A stretch of DNA of 64,000 nt from Planctomycetaceae bacterium (GTDB lineage Bacteria > Planctomycetota > Planctomycetia > Pirellulales > Thermoguttaceae). Positions 16,094 through 26,012 of the stretch are shown one piece after another. Position 1 is the stretch's first letter. The number at the start of each line of letters is the position of its first letter. The stretch covers positions 62,001-126,000 of the forward strand of contig JAAYAY010000061.1 in the NCBI GenBank assembly GCA_012719125.1, in the 5' to 3' direction. The notes beneath the pieces were generated by a model, which made no database searches, had not been told where the DNA came from, and saw nothing but the letters and a program-made list of their open reading frames with translations. The translations under genes and the position numbers were made by a program.

Positions 16094-16122
16094 TTGACCC
16101 TGCCCGGCGCGCCCTGTATAGA
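16094..16122 (+). promoter_or_regulatory. Sigma70-type promoter of the first sulfatase gene
   Basis: TTGACC at 16094-16099 and TATAGA at 16117-16122 have 17-base spacing, giving a leader of about 50 bases before the ATG at 16180. Confidence 0.5.
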
Positions 16123-16179
16123 GGAGGGGGAGGCAAACGACCCTCCAGAACAAGACCTTGAGACTTCGAGATCCGCACC

Positions 16180-18060
16180 ATGAGATTTCACGGGAAACGC
16201 TTCTTCGTTTCGGCCGTCATCGCAGCGGCATTTGCCGCGGCGGCCTTCCGCGCGACGGCCGGCTGCCTGGCGGCCGATCGGCCGAATTTCGTCTTCCTCA
16301 TTTCGGAAGACAACTCCAAGCACTTCATGAAGCTGTTCGACGAGACCGGCCCCGCGACGCCGAATATCGAAAAGCTCGCCCAGCACGGGCTGATCTTCGA
16401 CCGGGCCTTTTCCAACGCGCCCGTCTGCTCGGTCGCCCGCAGCACGCTGGTGACCAGCTGCTATGCACCCCGCATCGGCACCCAGTTTCACCGCAAGGAG
16501 AAGATCGTCCCCCTGCCCGATGGTCAGAGGATGTTTCCCGCTTACCTTCGCCACGCCGGCTACTACACGACGAACAACCAGAAGGAAGACTACAACGCGA
16601 TCAAGACCAAGGACGTGTGGGACGAATCGTCGGGCAAGGCTCACTGGCGCAAACGCAAGGCTGGGCAACCCTTCTTTCACCAGCAGAGCAGCTATAACGT
16701 GTGCCACGAGAGCTCGCTCCATTTTCCGGCCGAGACGATGAAGACCCCCACGGAGACCGATCCGGCCTCGGTATCGCTGGCTCCCATCCATCCCGATACG
16801 CCCACGTTCCGCTACACCTACGCGCGATACCACGACCGGATCCGGGAGATGGACCGCCAGATCGGCGAGATGATCGACCAACTTGCTGAGGAAGGTTTGC
16901 TGGAAGACACGTTTGTGTTCTATTTCGGCGACCACGGCGGGGTGTTGCCGGGCAGCAAGGGTTACATTTGGGAACGGGGGCTGCACGTGCCGATGGTGGT
17001 TCGCGTTCCCGAGAACTGGAAGCACCTGGTCGAGGCGGAGTTCGGAACCCGCGTGAAGGGGTTCGTCAACTTTGTTGATATGGGCCCGACGCTGCTGAAC
17101 CTGGCCGGGGTTGACGTTCCCCAAGGATTCGACGGCCGGCCCTTTCTCGGCAAGGGCGTGACCCTCGACGAAGTCAACTCGCGCGACGAGACCTTTGCTT
17201 ACGCCGACCGGTTCGACGAGAAATACGACCTGGTCCGCGCTTTGCGCAAAGGCAATCTCAAGTACATGCGGAGCTACCAGCCTTTCAACTTCGACGGACT
17301 GCAGAACGATTACCGCTACAAAATGCTGGCTTATGAAGAGTGGCGCGATCTCTACAAGGCGGGCAAGTTGAACGAGCTCCAGGGCCGGTTTTTCGAGTCG
17401 CGTCCCGCCGAGGCCCTCTACGACCTGGAGAGCGACCCGGAAGAGACCCGGAACCTGGCCGGCGATCCGAAATATGCCGAGGCGCTGGCCGAGATGCGTG
17501 GGCGGCTTGCCGGCCGCGTCAAAGGGCTGCCGGACCTGAGCTTCTTTCCGGAGAGTTGCCTCGTGGACGTGGCGTTCGACAATCCTGTCGCTTTGGGTCA
17601 GGCCCACAAGCAGCAGATCGCGGAACTCGTCGATGTGGCCGACCTGAGTCTGATCCCTTTTTCCGACGCCGAGTCGGGCATCAAGCAGGCTCTCGATTCG
17701 CAGGATCCCTGGCACCGCTATTGGGCACTGATTGTCTGCAGCAGTCACGGCAAGGCCGCCGAGCCGTTTGTCGGCGTTGCCAAGCGGCTGGCCGGCAACG
17801 ATCCGGAGCTTCTGGTTCGCGTGCGTGCGGCCGAATTCCTGGGACTTATCGGCGCCGCCGATCCGCGCCCGGCGATCGCCGACGCCTTGCTCAAGTCGGA
17901 ATCGCCCGTCGAGGCCAACCTGATTCTCAACACGGCCGTGCTGCTCCAGGATGGCAAGCCGGGCTACCGCTTCGATCTGCCCCGCGGCAAGATCGTGGGG
18001 GATCGGCCGGGGGCACAAGTACGGTACGTTGCGGCGAGGTTGGACTATCTGGCAAAGTAG
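16180..18060 (+). CDS. Secreted type I sulfatase with C-terminal HEAT-like part
   Basis: This 626-residue protein has a signal peptide (residues 1-32) and the alkaline-phosphatase-like sulfatase fold. The metal site begins at SEDNS (43-47), and the formylglycine motif is CSVAR at 83-87, where a Val replaces the usual Pro/Ala. The motif FGDHGG near 250 and LYDLESDPEETRNLAGD near 415 are typical. After about residue 490, short helical repeats (WHRYWALIVCSSHG, VRAAEFLGLIGAADPR) resemble HEAT repeats. It probably removes sulfate from a polysaccharide in the periplasm; the substrate is not evident. It stands alone, followed by a DUF218 gene 18 bases downstream. Confidence 0.88.
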   Translation: MRFHGKRFFVSAVIAAAFAAAAFRATAGCLAADRPNFVFLISEDNSKHFMKLFDETGPATPNIEKLAQHGLIFDRAFSNAPVCSVARSTLVTSCYAPRIGTQFHRKEKIVPLPDGQRMFPAYLRHAGYYTTNNQKEDYNAIKTKDVWDESSGKAHWRKRKAGQPFFHQQSSYNVCHESSLHFPAETMKTPTETDPASVSLAPIHPDTPTFRYTYARYHDRIREMDRQIGEMIDQLAEEGLLEDTFVFYFGDHGGVLPGSKGYIWERGLHVPMVVRVPENWKHLVEAEFGTRVKGFVNFVDMGPTLLNLAGVDVPQGFDGRPFLGKGVTLDEVNSRDETFAYADRFDEKYDLVRALRKGNLKYMRSYQPFNFDGLQNDYRYKMLAYEEWRDLYKAGKLNELQGRFFESRPAEALYDLESDPEETRNLAGDPKYAEALAEMRGRLAGRVKGLPDLSFFPESCLVDVAFDNPVALGQAHKQQIAELVDVADLSLIPFSDAESGIKQALDSQDPWHRYWALIVCSSHGKAAEPFVGVAKRLAGNDPELLVRVRAAEFLGLIGAADPRPAIADALLKSESPVEANLILNTAVLLQDGKPGYRFDLPRGKIVGDRPGAQVRYVAARLDYLAK

Positions 18061-18078
18061 ACTGAGATACCGGGAAAC

Positions 18079-18837
18079 GTGATCACCGCTGTCGAAAAGA
18101 CCCTCACTTACCTGGCCATGCCGTGCGGCCTGATGTGGCTGGGGCTTATCGCTCTGACGCTATTGGCCTGGCGGCGAAGGCAGCGGGCGCTGCTCGTGTC
18201 GCTGTCGGTGCTGCTGGCGATCTATACCCTGGCGGGCAACAACGAACTCAGTAAGCTGCTGATGCGGTGGCTCGAACGCGACTACGCCCGGATCAGACCG
18301 CTCGAACAGGGCCCCTACGACGCCGTCTTCGTTCTGGGAGGGGGAGTGGGGATTGCGATCAACGGCGACGCCCAATTGGAGTCAGCGGGTGACCGCGCTG
18401 CTCTCGGGGCTCGCCTCTATCACACCGGCCGCACACAACGGCTGGCGGCATCGGGGATGACGGTAGCCGGGCCGCGAAATGAATCACGGGATTCGGCGGA
18501 GGCAACGACCACGATCTGGCGTGAGTGGGCCGTTCCTGAAGAGCACATGCTCCAGCTTCGTGGAACGAACACTCGTGAGGAAATGGCCGCAATTCGCTGG
18601 TTGTTGGACGAGCATCCTGAATGGAAACGCCTCGGCCTAGTGACCTCCGCCTGGCATCTGCCCCGGGCCATGCGGTTAGCCAAGAAACAAGGCTTGGCCC
18701 TGGAACCGCTGCCAGCCAACTTCCGAGGCACAGCCGTCGACTGGAGCCCCTGGTTGTTGATTATTCCCAATGCCGATGGGTTCCTCAACGGCCAACTCGC
18801 CTGCAAGGAGTTCCTGGCGCGTATGGTGGGACAGTAG
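18079..18837 (+). CDS. YdcF/DUF218 family membrane protein
   Basis: The 252-residue protein has two N-terminal membrane segments (residues 10-30 and 36-52) and then a DUF218 domain: AVFVLGGGVG, RLAASGMTVAG, GTNTREEM and SAWHLPRAMRLAKKQG. Members of this family (SanA, ElyC, YdcF) act at the cell envelope and affect peptidoglycan and polysaccharide balance. The GTG start follows the sulfatase stop by 18 bases, so the two may be co-transcribed. Confidence 0.85.
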   Translation: MITAVEKTLTYLAMPCGLMWLGLIALTLLAWRRRQRALLVSLSVLLAIYTLAGNNELSKLLMRWLERDYARIRPLEQGPYDAVFVLGGGVGIAINGDAQLESAGDRAALGARLYHTGRTQRLAASGMTVAGPRNESRDSAEATTTIWREWAVPEEHMLQLRGTNTREEMAAIRWLLDEHPEWKRLGLVTSAWHLPRAMRLAKKQGLALEPLPANFRGTAVDWSPWLLIIPNADGFLNGQLACKEFLARMVGQ

Positions 18838-18897
18838 CCGGTCGGAGTTCTTCTTTCGTGGATCGAGGATTTTTCCCATGATAGGTGGAGACTTGCG

Positions 18898-19890
18898 ATG
18901 AGAATTGCGACTTTGTGTCTGGGAGTGTGCTGTTTGGCAATGGTTGCGGCAAGCGCTGCGGAACCGCCTTCGGCTCAACTGGTCGAGGTCACGCGTATTT
19001 GGGACAAGGCGCCCCACAATGCGTTCACGGACCTGGTCCGGTTTCAGGACCGATGGTACTGCGTGTTCCGGGAAGGACAGGGGCATGTTTCGCCGGACGG
19101 CGCCCTGCGGGTGATCACGTCGGCGGACGGCAAGTCGTGGGAGTCGGGCGCGTTGATCACGTCGGAGGATTCCGATCTGCGCGACGCCAAGATCGCCGTC
19201 ACCCCGGACGGCCAGCTCATGCTGTCGGGCGCCGAGGCGATGAATCAACCGGCCGACTACAAACACCAGTCGCTCACCTGGCTGTCGCCGGACGGCAGGG
19301 ACTGGGGCCAGGGCAACGAAGTGGCCGACCGCGACTTCTGGTTGTGGCGCACCACTTGGCACAAGGGCACCGCCTACGGGTTCGGCTACGGCTGCGGCAA
19401 GGAGGAAGGTTCGATACGACTCTACGCGAGCACCGACGGAAAGAAGTTCGACACCCTGGTCGAGAATGCCTGCGACGACGGATATGTCAACGAAACGTCG
19501 ATGGTGTTTCTGGAAGACGACACCTGCTACTGCCTGCTGCGGCGGGACGGAACGCCCGGCAGCGGGTTGCTCGGAAATGCAAAACCGCCTTACACCAGAT
19601 GGCAGTGGGAAGATCTGGGGATGAAGATCGGCGGGCCGCACATGATCCGCCTCCCCGATGGCCGGTTCGTTGCGGCCGTGCGATTGTATGACAACAAGGT
19701 CCGCACCTCGCTCTGCTGGCTCGACGTTGAGAAGGCAACCCTGACCGAATTCCTCCCCCTCCCTTCGGGCGGCGATACGAGCTACGCGGGGCTTGTCTGG
19801 CACGACAATCTTCTCTGGGTAAGCTACTACTCCAGTCACGAAGGCAAGACCAGCATTTATCTGGCGAGAGTGAAGCTCGATAACCTTTGA
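18898..19890 (+). CDS. Secreted sialidase-fold (neuraminidase-like) protein
   Basis: The 330-residue protein has a signal peptide ending SAAEPP near residue 22. Beta-propeller repeats follow, with Asp-box-like motifs such as TSADGKSWESG, SPDGRDWGQG and STDGKKFDTL. A FREGQGHVSPDG segment early on matches the Arg-containing first blade of exo-sialidase-like proteins. It probably hydrolyses or binds a glycan outside the cytoplasm. The 19891-20027 gap holds nothing recognisable. Confidence 0.8.
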   Translation: MRIATLCLGVCCLAMVAASAAEPPSAQLVEVTRIWDKAPHNAFTDLVRFQDRWYCVFREGQGHVSPDGALRVITSADGKSWESGALITSEDSDLRDAKIAVTPDGQLMLSGAEAMNQPADYKHQSLTWLSPDGRDWGQGNEVADRDFWLWRTTWHKGTAYGFGYGCGKEEGSIRLYASTDGKKFDTLVENACDDGYVNETSMVFLEDDTCYCLLRRDGTPGSGLLGNAKPPYTRWQWEDLGMKIGGPHMIRLPDGRFVAAVRLYDNKVRTSLCWLDVEKATLTEFLPLPSGGDTSYAGLVWHDNLLWVSYYSSHEGKTSIYLARVKLDNL

Positions 19891-20027
19891 CGTTTCAAAG
19901 GGCAGTCCGGGACCTCGAAGTAGGGTCAACTTGACAACCTCACGGAGCCGAAAACGTATCGACAGGGGGCTTTCCGGCATAGCGGAATCCCCTCGGAAAG
20001 GTCATTGGTGCGGTTCGCGACCCCCTT

Positions 20028-20056
20028 TTGACAAAACCGGGAAGAGGTCCTAGAAT
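20028..20056 (+). promoter_or_regulatory. Strong sigma70-type promoter of tRNA-Ala
   Basis: TTGACA at 20028-20033 and TAGAAT at 20051-20056 are separated by 17 bases. The start point would be near 20063, about 34 bases before the tRNA. Confidence 0.75.
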
Positions 20057-20096
20057 CGATAGATCGTAGTCGAGAGACCCCCTCTCAGGAGGTCCT

Positions 20097-20169
20097 GGGG
20101 CGGTAGCTCAGTTGGGAGAGCGCAGCGTTCGCAATGCTGAGGTCGGGAGTTCGACCCTCCTCCGCTCCA
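20097..20169 (+). tRNA. tRNA-Ala (anticodon CGC)
   Basis: The 73-base sequence folds into a full cloverleaf: acceptor GGGGCGG with CCGCTCC (one G-U pair), D-stem GCTC/GAGC, anticodon stem CAGCG/TGCTG with loop TTCGCAA, and T-stem GGGAG/CTCCT (one G-U pair) with loop TTCGACC. The anticodon CGC reads GCG. The discriminator base is A. CCA is not encoded. Confidence 0.95.
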
Positions 20170-20189
20170 CTTGGTTAGTTTGCACTGAT

Positions 20190-20230
20190 CCACGAGCCTC
20201 GTCTTTCTTGGGAAAGACGGGGCTTCGTGG
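20190..20230 (+). terminator. Terminator hairpin after tRNA-Ala
   Basis: CCACGAGCCTCGTCTTTC pairs with GAAAGACGGGGCTTCGTGG around a TTGG loop, giving a stem of about 17 pairs. It is followed by TTTCTT. It lies 20 bases after the tRNA. Confidence 0.75.
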
Positions 20231-20382
20231 TTTCTTGGGGGAGGGATGCAACTGTGGGTCTGCGGTGGACTTGCTGCGGTTCCTTCCGTTTCTTCCCCCT
20301 TCTTTGCCCTTTTGTCGACGCCTGGAGTACATTTCAGGGCTGGTCCGCGTCCAACCGTTCTGTCGAAATCCGACGTCGGCTC

Positions 20383-21504
20383 TCACACGTCGAGCGGCAG
20401 GCCGCAGGCCTCCAGATGGCACTTGTGCACGGCATAATCGTGCTCGTAGGTGTACGGATTGACCATGTCGCCATTGAGAACGGCGGAAAACTCCCGCCAT
20501 TGGTCTTCGTAGCGGTCTTTCAGGGGCGGCATATCGACATTCTGGATACCTTTCTTGAAGCCGCCGCGATCTTCCTCCAGGGCAAGGGTAAGGACTCCGC
20601 CGGACATGTTGCCCTTGGCCTCGATCGGCTGAATGATGATGCTCCCCTTGTCGCCCATCACCTTGAGGCGTCGGCGCTCAAAGCCCCTTGCCTCGGTGAT
20701 GGATGTCCGGATCGTGGCCAGCCGATCGCGGGAGAATTCGAAAACGGCCAGGCAGTTGTCGAGCACGCCGTCAGCTCGGGTCTGGCGGAGATAGGGCGTG
20801 ATTTTTTCAGGTTCGCCCATGAGCGAGACGACGAGATCGATCAGATGGCAGGCCAGAATGTATGCGATCCCGCCCTTGTAGTCCTTGATGAGGTTCCGGT
20901 AGCCCTCGCCGTCGTAGCGTCCCATGGCTGTGTCGAGATCGAACACATTCCCTATTAGTCCGTCTTTTACCGCCTTGATGCAGAACTGCACGGCCGGGTT
21001 ATTCCGGTACATGTACCCAACCTGGACCGTCAGGTTCCGGTCTTTCGCCTCGTCCAGCAACTGTTTGAACTCGGGCAGCGATTCGCCGCACGGCTTGTCG
21101 AGATGGATGTGCTTCCCAGCCCGAATGCATTGCAGGGCGGGAGGGATGCAAACTCGCTCTTCGGTTTCAACCGCCACGGCCTGAAGCCCGGGAACGGCCA
21201 GCAGTTCCTCCGTGGACATCACTTTCAAACCCTTGAAAGCACTGCTGTTCAGGGCTTTCTCTCGCAGTTCCGGGTCGTCCTCCACGAAGCCGACAACCTC
21301 GAAAAGCTCGGGCAGCGTGCGCAGAGTCTTTATCTTATAGGCGTGCTGGTTGCCGGTGCCGATCTGTCCAATTTTGATAGGCTGCTTTTTCGCGGGAGTT
21401 TCTTCCAGGGCGGCGGACACGCGACCGGGCAGGAACGCCCCCGTCGCGGCCAGGCCGGAAGCACTGAGAAATGCACGTCGTGAAAAAGGTGTTTTGTCGT
21501 TCAT
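20383..21504 (-). CDS. Tat-exported Gfo/Idh/MocA family oxidoreductase
   Basis: The 373-residue protein begins with a twin-arginine signal (FSRRAFLSASGLAATGAFL). The Rossmann motif IGQIGTGNQHA follows near residue 46, and the family motif IHLDKPCGES near 130 has the usual Lys-Pro pair. The C-terminal domain contains GGIAYILACHLIDL. Such proteins oxidise or epimerise sugars with a bound NAD(P); in planctomycetes many are exported. It is downstream of a sodium:solute symporter gene on the same strand, suggesting use of an imported sugar derivative. The stretch 20231-20382 has no gene I can support. Confidence 0.9.
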   Translation of the reverse strand: MNDKTPFSRRAFLSASGLAATGAFLPGRVSAALEETPAKKQPIKIGQIGTGNQHAYKIKTLRTLPELFEVVGFVEDDPELREKALNSSAFKGLKVMSTEELLAVPGLQAVAVETEERVCIPPALQCIRAGKHIHLDKPCGESLPEFKQLLDEAKDRNLTVQVGYMYRNNPAVQFCIKAVKDGLIGNVFDLDTAMGRYDGEGYRNLIKDYKGGIAYILACHLIDLVVSLMGEPEKITPYLRQTRADGVLDNCLAVFEFSRDRLATIRTSITEARGFERRRLKVMGDKGSIIIQPIEAKGNMSGGVLTLALEEDRGGFKKGIQNVDMPPLKDRYEDQWREFSAVLNGDMVNPYTYEHDYAVHKCHLEACGLPLDV

Positions 21505-21585
21505 GTTCGGTATCCTTGTTGGTCAAACAGTCGAGCGAGTGAGTTCTCAATCATCGGCCCACGCGTTTCGGCGACACGACAGGGT

Positions 21586-23178
21586 TCACCCGAATCGCGA
21601 CATCCACGCGTAGAGGGCCACGATAAGGATCAGGACGGTTATTGCGCTGGGCCAGAGTCCGCGCCACGGAGTGATATCGACCTCGTCGGTATAAACCTGT
21701 TCGTAAGGCTTCGGGCGCGGCCAAATCGTTCCGACAATCAACATCACACTGGTGAGAAGGCCGATGTTGATCCCGGCGAGGTGCAGCCAGTGAATCTGGT
21801 GCCCGAACAGCGTGTTGTTTTGCCAGAGTCCGAAGACGCCGTAGAATACAGGCCCGATGACCAAGGCGAACTTGGCGGCGATCGGAGGCATTCGAGGAAA
21901 GAAGATCCCGACGAGAGTGATGGTGAGCAGAGGAACATTGTAGAGGGCGGACAGTCTCTTCATCAGATCGAAAAGGCCGCCTTCGAAGTCCGCAATCAGG
22001 GGAGCCATGGCGATCGCGCCGACCGCAACCACCGTGCCGAAGATCTTGCCGACTCTGACCATGCCGGCTTCGCTGGCGTCCTTCCGGAAGACACCTTTGT
22101 AAAGATCGACGCTGAAAAGAGTGGCCGCGCTGTTGAGTCCCGAGTTGAACGAGCTCAGGATGGCCCCGAAGATCACCGCCGCGAAGAAGCCGAGCATCCA
22201 GGTCGGCAGGACTGCCTGAACGAGTGCGCCGTAAGCATTGTCGGCGTCGTCGAGTGAGCCGTCGAAAAGGTGAAAGGCAATGATCCCCGGCAGCACCAAG
22301 TAGAAGGGTCCCAACAGTTTCACCGCGGCGGCAAACAGCAGCCCCTTCTGGCCTTGGGCGAGACTCCTGGCCCCGAAGGTTCGTTGGACGATCGCCTGGT
22401 TGGTGCACCAGTAGTAAACGTGCAACAGGATCATTCCCGAAAACAGGGTGCTGAAAGGGATGTTGTCGCCTGCCTTGCCGATGGGATTGAGCAGATGCGG
22501 ATTTGCCTGGGCGAGTCGGGAAAACCCCGCGGCGATGCTGCCGTGGCCGAGGGCGTGAACCCCAAGAAGGGGAATTGCCAGTCCGCCGATAAGGAGGCCG
22601 ACGCCGTTGAGGGTATCGGAAACGGCGACGGCTTTCAGGCCGCCGAAGATCGCGTAAATGGAACCGACCACTCCGAGCGCGATGGTGGTGAGCCACAGTG
22701 CCGCGGTTTCGCTGGTGCCGAAGGCTTCGGAGATACGGAAGACCTTCTCCATGAAAAGCGCGCCCGAGTAAAGCACGAAAGGAAGCAGGTTGGTGAGCAG
22801 CGAGAGCAACAGCAAAACCGAAATGATGGTCCCGACGGTGGAGTCGTAACGGTTCTTCAGGTACTGTGAGACGGTGGTGACGCCGCCTTTCAGGTAACGA
22901 GGCAGAAACACGGCGGCCATGACGATCATGGCAACCGCGGCGAAGATTTCCCAGGCCGCCACCTGCATTCCGTGCGAATACCCCCCGCCGTTCAGGCCGA
23001 CAAGTTGTTCGGTGGATAGGTTGGTCAGCAGGAGCGAGCCGGCAATGACGATCCATGTCAGACTGCGTCCGGCCAGGAAATAGCCGGTTGAGCTGACGTG
23101 GTCGTCGCGCCGCGTAAGGAGCCACGACAGGAAACCCACCAGGCCGGTGAAAAGAAGAAATGTGACGGCGGCAAACAT
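21586..23178 (-). CDS. Sodium:solute symporter (SSS/SLC5 family)
   Basis: The 530-residue integral membrane protein has about 13 hydrophobic segments. Typical SSS features are the STGYFLAGRSLTW opening at residues 30-42, the SLLLTNLSTEQLVGLNG region of helix 2 and GAILSSFNSGLNSAATLF in the sodium-site helix. It would import a sugar or other organic solute together with sodium. It lies between a Gfo/Idh/MocA gene and a large glycosidase gene on the same strand. Confidence 0.92.
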   Translation of the reverse strand: MFAAVTFLLFTGLVGFLSWLLTRRDDHVSSTGYFLAGRSLTWIVIAGSLLLTNLSTEQLVGLNGGGYSHGMQVAAWEIFAAVAMIVMAAVFLPRYLKGGVTTVSQYLKNRYDSTVGTIISVLLLLSLLTNLLPFVLYSGALFMEKVFRISEAFGTSETAALWLTTIALGVVGSIYAIFGGLKAVAVSDTLNGVGLLIGGLAIPLLGVHALGHGSIAAGFSRLAQANPHLLNPIGKAGDNIPFSTLFSGMILLHVYYWCTNQAIVQRTFGARSLAQGQKGLLFAAAVKLLGPFYLVLPGIIAFHLFDGSLDDADNAYGALVQAVLPTWMLGFFAAVIFGAILSSFNSGLNSAATLFSVDLYKGVFRKDASEAGMVRVGKIFGTVVAVGAIAMAPLIADFEGGLFDLMKRLSALYNVPLLTITLVGIFFPRMPPIAAKFALVIGPVFYGVFGLWQNNTLFGHQIHWLHLAGINIGLLTSVMLIVGTIWPRPKPYEQVYTDEVDITPWRGLWPSAITVLILIVALYAWMSRFG

Positions 23179-23319
23179 GATGGCAAGACCGTGTTGACTG
23201 ATGATAGGATGTTGAGCCGTTCGCGACGTCGGTTGCGAAACAGAAACAGGCGACCCGAGAGCGGATCTTCGCCGACTGCTTGTGCTCTGTCAAGCTTCGA
23301 TTTCGGAGTTGGCTGCCCT

Positions 23320-23378
23320 GTTGGAGTACAGCCTTTGCCCTCAGGCCGCGATTCGCACGCTAAAGCGTGTACTCCAAC
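23320..23378. repeat. Inverted GTTGGAGTACA / TGTACTCCAAC repeat
   Basis: The 11-base arms are separated by about 37 bases and enclose a small palindrome ACGCTAAAGCGT at 23357-23368. The element fills most of the 23179-23414 gap between two minus-strand genes. Confidence 0.55.
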
Positions 23379-23414
23379 GTATCCGATACCTCACTTCTGA
23401 AGTTTGACGAAGCG

Positions 23415-26012
23415 CTAGTGAGCTCGGGTCAGCAACACCCAGAGGGTCTGGTGTTCGGGCCGAAGCCGGAGGACGCCGTTCTCCATGGCCAGTTCTTCAG
23501 CCTTGCGGCCGTCGGGTGTCACCCGCCACACTCGGACCGGGCTGCCCGGAACGACCACGTCCAAGGGGACGGCCTCACTGAGTGTCGGACGCTGCCCCCA
23601 ATCGTCGGAAGTGAACCCTGTTCGATCTTCGTTCCAGGGCAGCCCCACATTCTCCGTGCGAGCGGAGGCTGCCAGCAGGACACGCTGACTCGTCGCCAGC
23701 GGTTTCTCGTCCAGTGCGACCAGAGAAATGCAGGCGTAAGCTGGAACGTCGCGAGGCCAGGGGCGATCGAGGACAGACACGCGGACATCACCCACGTCGA
23801 AGGAACGTCCGCCAAGATGACCGATCAGGAAACGGACGGCGGGAGCATCCAACGAGAACCAGGCCCCCTTGGGATCGCTCGGGTTCCAGCGGATCTGCCC
23901 AGTGTCGCTAACGCGAAGCCCGTCAGACACGCTTGCATCTCCCTGGAGTGTCGGCTTACCTCCCGCCTCGGATAACGCGACCGTGGCCTTTCTCATCCAC
24001 ACTGCGGCAGGATCGCCGCCGAGCTTCTGCCACAGATCGCCCACGGTCCCGGTTTGCAGCGTCAACTCCGGCACTTGATCAACGGGAATGCGGCACTGTG
24101 CCCCTTTCGCCGACATCGCGATGAGGCCCGAACGGAAAGCCAGTGAAGCCGCCGGTGCGTGGACCAATACGTTGGCTCGACCGATGAGATGGAAGTACTT
24201 CCGAATGAACGTGTCTTCGTAGCCCTTTCCGAAGTCGCGGTAGGTGTAGCTGTAAAAAGCATCCCAGTCCTGGAGGCCGGCAACGGCGGCGAAGAGCGGA
24301 AACAGTTCTGCTCCGTGGTCGTTCGGCGCCGGCGTGTTGTATTCGGAAATGCTGAAAGGGCGCCCGGCAATCCGGTAGACGCCCATTCGAGAGAGCGTTC
24401 CCCCGTCCTTGGCCGCCACCTGGCTTGTATTGGGAATACGAAACGAGGTTACCCAGCCGCGCTCATTGCGAGTGTAGGACGGGTGTTCCCAGTAGCCGTG
24501 GATATCGACGTAGTCACACAGCGTTGCCTCACGCAGCACGCCCGCCACACCGCCGTAGGAGACCTGCGTGTCGGCCACCGGCATCTTGCAGCCGATTTTC
24601 TCTTTGAGCAACCGCACGATGCGCCCAGTCGTCGCCATTTCCGTATCGATCAGGAAACGTGTCCAGTCGAGTTTGACGGCGGCAACGGCCGTCGGCCCGG
24701 GCAGACCGACGCCGTTTTCCAGACTGTCGCCGGCCGGCAATCCTTCGCCGCCACCGGGCCGCAGACTCACGTCTTCAAATTCCACTTGCCCTGTTTCATT
24801 TCGCAGCGAGATGTTCAACCGCAACGGCCCCGGGGCTGTCGCCGCCTTAATGGGTCCCGATAGCGTGAAGGTTTTCCATTCAGGTGCCAACGCGATGGTG
24901 TCGCTGAGCCCGACGTTGTCCCAAGGCGCGGCGTTGAGCATCACGTTGATTCCGATACGTTTGGAATCACGGCTCCTCGCCCGAAACGCCAGCGTGTATC
25001 GTCCCGGCGGCAATTCGAGGCCTTTGTACTGGAGTTGCAGATTCCAACTCGCGTTGCCGGGAGCCGTTGCGGTCCAGGTCAGACGGGTTTCCTCTTGCTG
25101 TAGCGTTGAGACGGCTCCCCCGGAGTTCTGCACGGTCCACGCGTCACGACTGGTCAATTGCTCGTCACCTAACGGGACGACATCGGCGCTCCATGCCTGA
25201 CCCAACGCCCCAGTTGTGCCGTAGCGCTCGCGCAACCACGTTGTCCACTTTCGCGTGAGTGCTTCAAGGAACGGCTCAGGCAGACGTCTGAGATCCGCAA
25301 GATCGTCGCGGATCATCGTGTTCTCATTGTTGATCTCGACGCAGGCAATGGCCGGTTCATCGGCGTAGCGCCGGCCGGTGTGGGGATTGACGTGATTCAG
25401 TAGATCGCGGCAGAACTGTTCCATCTGGCGGACAAACGGCTCGTGCCAACGGTCGAGATTCTTGCTGTATCGAAACGCCCGGCTGCCTGCGACCTCAGGT
25501 TGCCCAGGGTACTCGCGTCCCACGTGCAGATTCAGGTTCAGATAGATGCCATTGGCTGCGCACTCGGAGATCAGTCGGTCCAGCCTGGCGAGACTCCGGT
25601 CTGAGAGCTTGCCGGCGGCGGGATCGTCCCACAGACTGTCACGACTCGTTCCTCCCCATGAGAAATCCATGAAGTGCAGTCGCAGGCAATTGAATCCATA
25701 CTGACGGAGCCTCTCTGCAAGTCGCGGGGCGACGTCCTCGTCCGGAAAACAGCTATCGCCTGTGATATTTGTCCCGAACAGCCGCAATCGACGGCCGGAC
25801 GCATCCACAAAGTGCCCGTCTCGGGCGGCCACAAAGCCGGGACCGGAAATCGGCGCCCCATTCAAATAGGACAGGTCCACAACGCCGCCATCCGGCACGA
25901 CCAGTGCCGGCACGTCGAATTCGAACCAGCCGGGGGTCTTGGGGGGGACCTGTCCATGAGTGAATTGGGCCGTCGTCAGGATGATCGCGATCGCCAAACA
26001 CATGCTTCTCAT
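23415..26012 (-). CDS. Secreted TIM-barrel glycosidase-like protein with carbohydrate-binding insert
   Basis: The 865-residue protein has a signal peptide (MRSMCLAIAIILTTAQFTHG). A GH5-like barrel follows: FGTNITGDSCFPDEDV, YGFNCLRLHFMDFSW and ACVEINNENT, whose NEN region resembles the acid/base strand of clan GH-A enzymes. Residues about 340-440 look like a carbohydrate-binding domain (PGRYTLAFRARSRDSKRIG). The ATG at 26012 is chosen because a GAGAGG ribosome-binding site lies just upstream and it opens the signal peptide. It probably cleaves a polysaccharide outside the cytoplasm; the substrate is unknown. Confidence 0.75.
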   Translation of the reverse strand: MRSMCLAIAIILTTAQFTHGQVPPKTPGWFEFDVPALVVPDGGVVDLSYLNGAPISGPGFVAARDGHFVDASGRRLRLFGTNITGDSCFPDEDVAPRLAERLRQYGFNCLRLHFMDFSWGGTSRDSLWDDPAAGKLSDRSLARLDRLISECAANGIYLNLNLHVGREYPGQPEVAGSRAFRYSKNLDRWHEPFVRQMEQFCRDLLNHVNPHTGRRYADEPAIACVEINNENTMIRDDLADLRRLPEPFLEALTRKWTTWLRERYGTTGALGQAWSADVVPLGDEQLTSRDAWTVQNSGGAVSTLQQEETRLTWTATAPGNASWNLQLQYKGLELPPGRYTLAFRARSRDSKRIGINVMLNAAPWDNVGLSDTIALAPEWKTFTLSGPIKAATAPGPLRLNISLRNETGQVEFEDVSLRPGGGEGLPAGDSLENGVGLPGPTAVAAVKLDWTRFLIDTEMATTGRIVRLLKEKIGCKMPVADTQVSYGGVAGVLREATLCDYVDIHGYWEHPSYTRNERGWVTSFRIPNTSQVAAKDGGTLSRMGVYRIAGRPFSISEYNTPAPNDHGAELFPLFAAVAGLQDWDAFYSYTYRDFGKGYEDTFIRKYFHLIGRANVLVHAPAASLAFRSGLIAMSAKGAQCRIPVDQVPELTLQTGTVGDLWQKLGGDPAAVWMRKATVALSEAGGKPTLQGDASVSDGLRVSDTGQIRWNPSDPKGAWFSLDAPAVRFLIGHLGGRSFDVGDVRVSVLDRPWPRDVPAYACISLVALDEKPLATSQRVLLAASARTENVGLPWNEDRTGFTSDDWGQRPTLSEAVPLDVVVPGSPVRVWRVTPDGRKAEELAMENGVLRLRPEHQTLWVLLTRAH

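Noticed and set aside
20097-20169. tRNA-Ala as the attachment site of the prophage
   Set aside because: The flanks are host genes and a normal terminator; I saw no second copy of its 3' end at the borders of either phage module.
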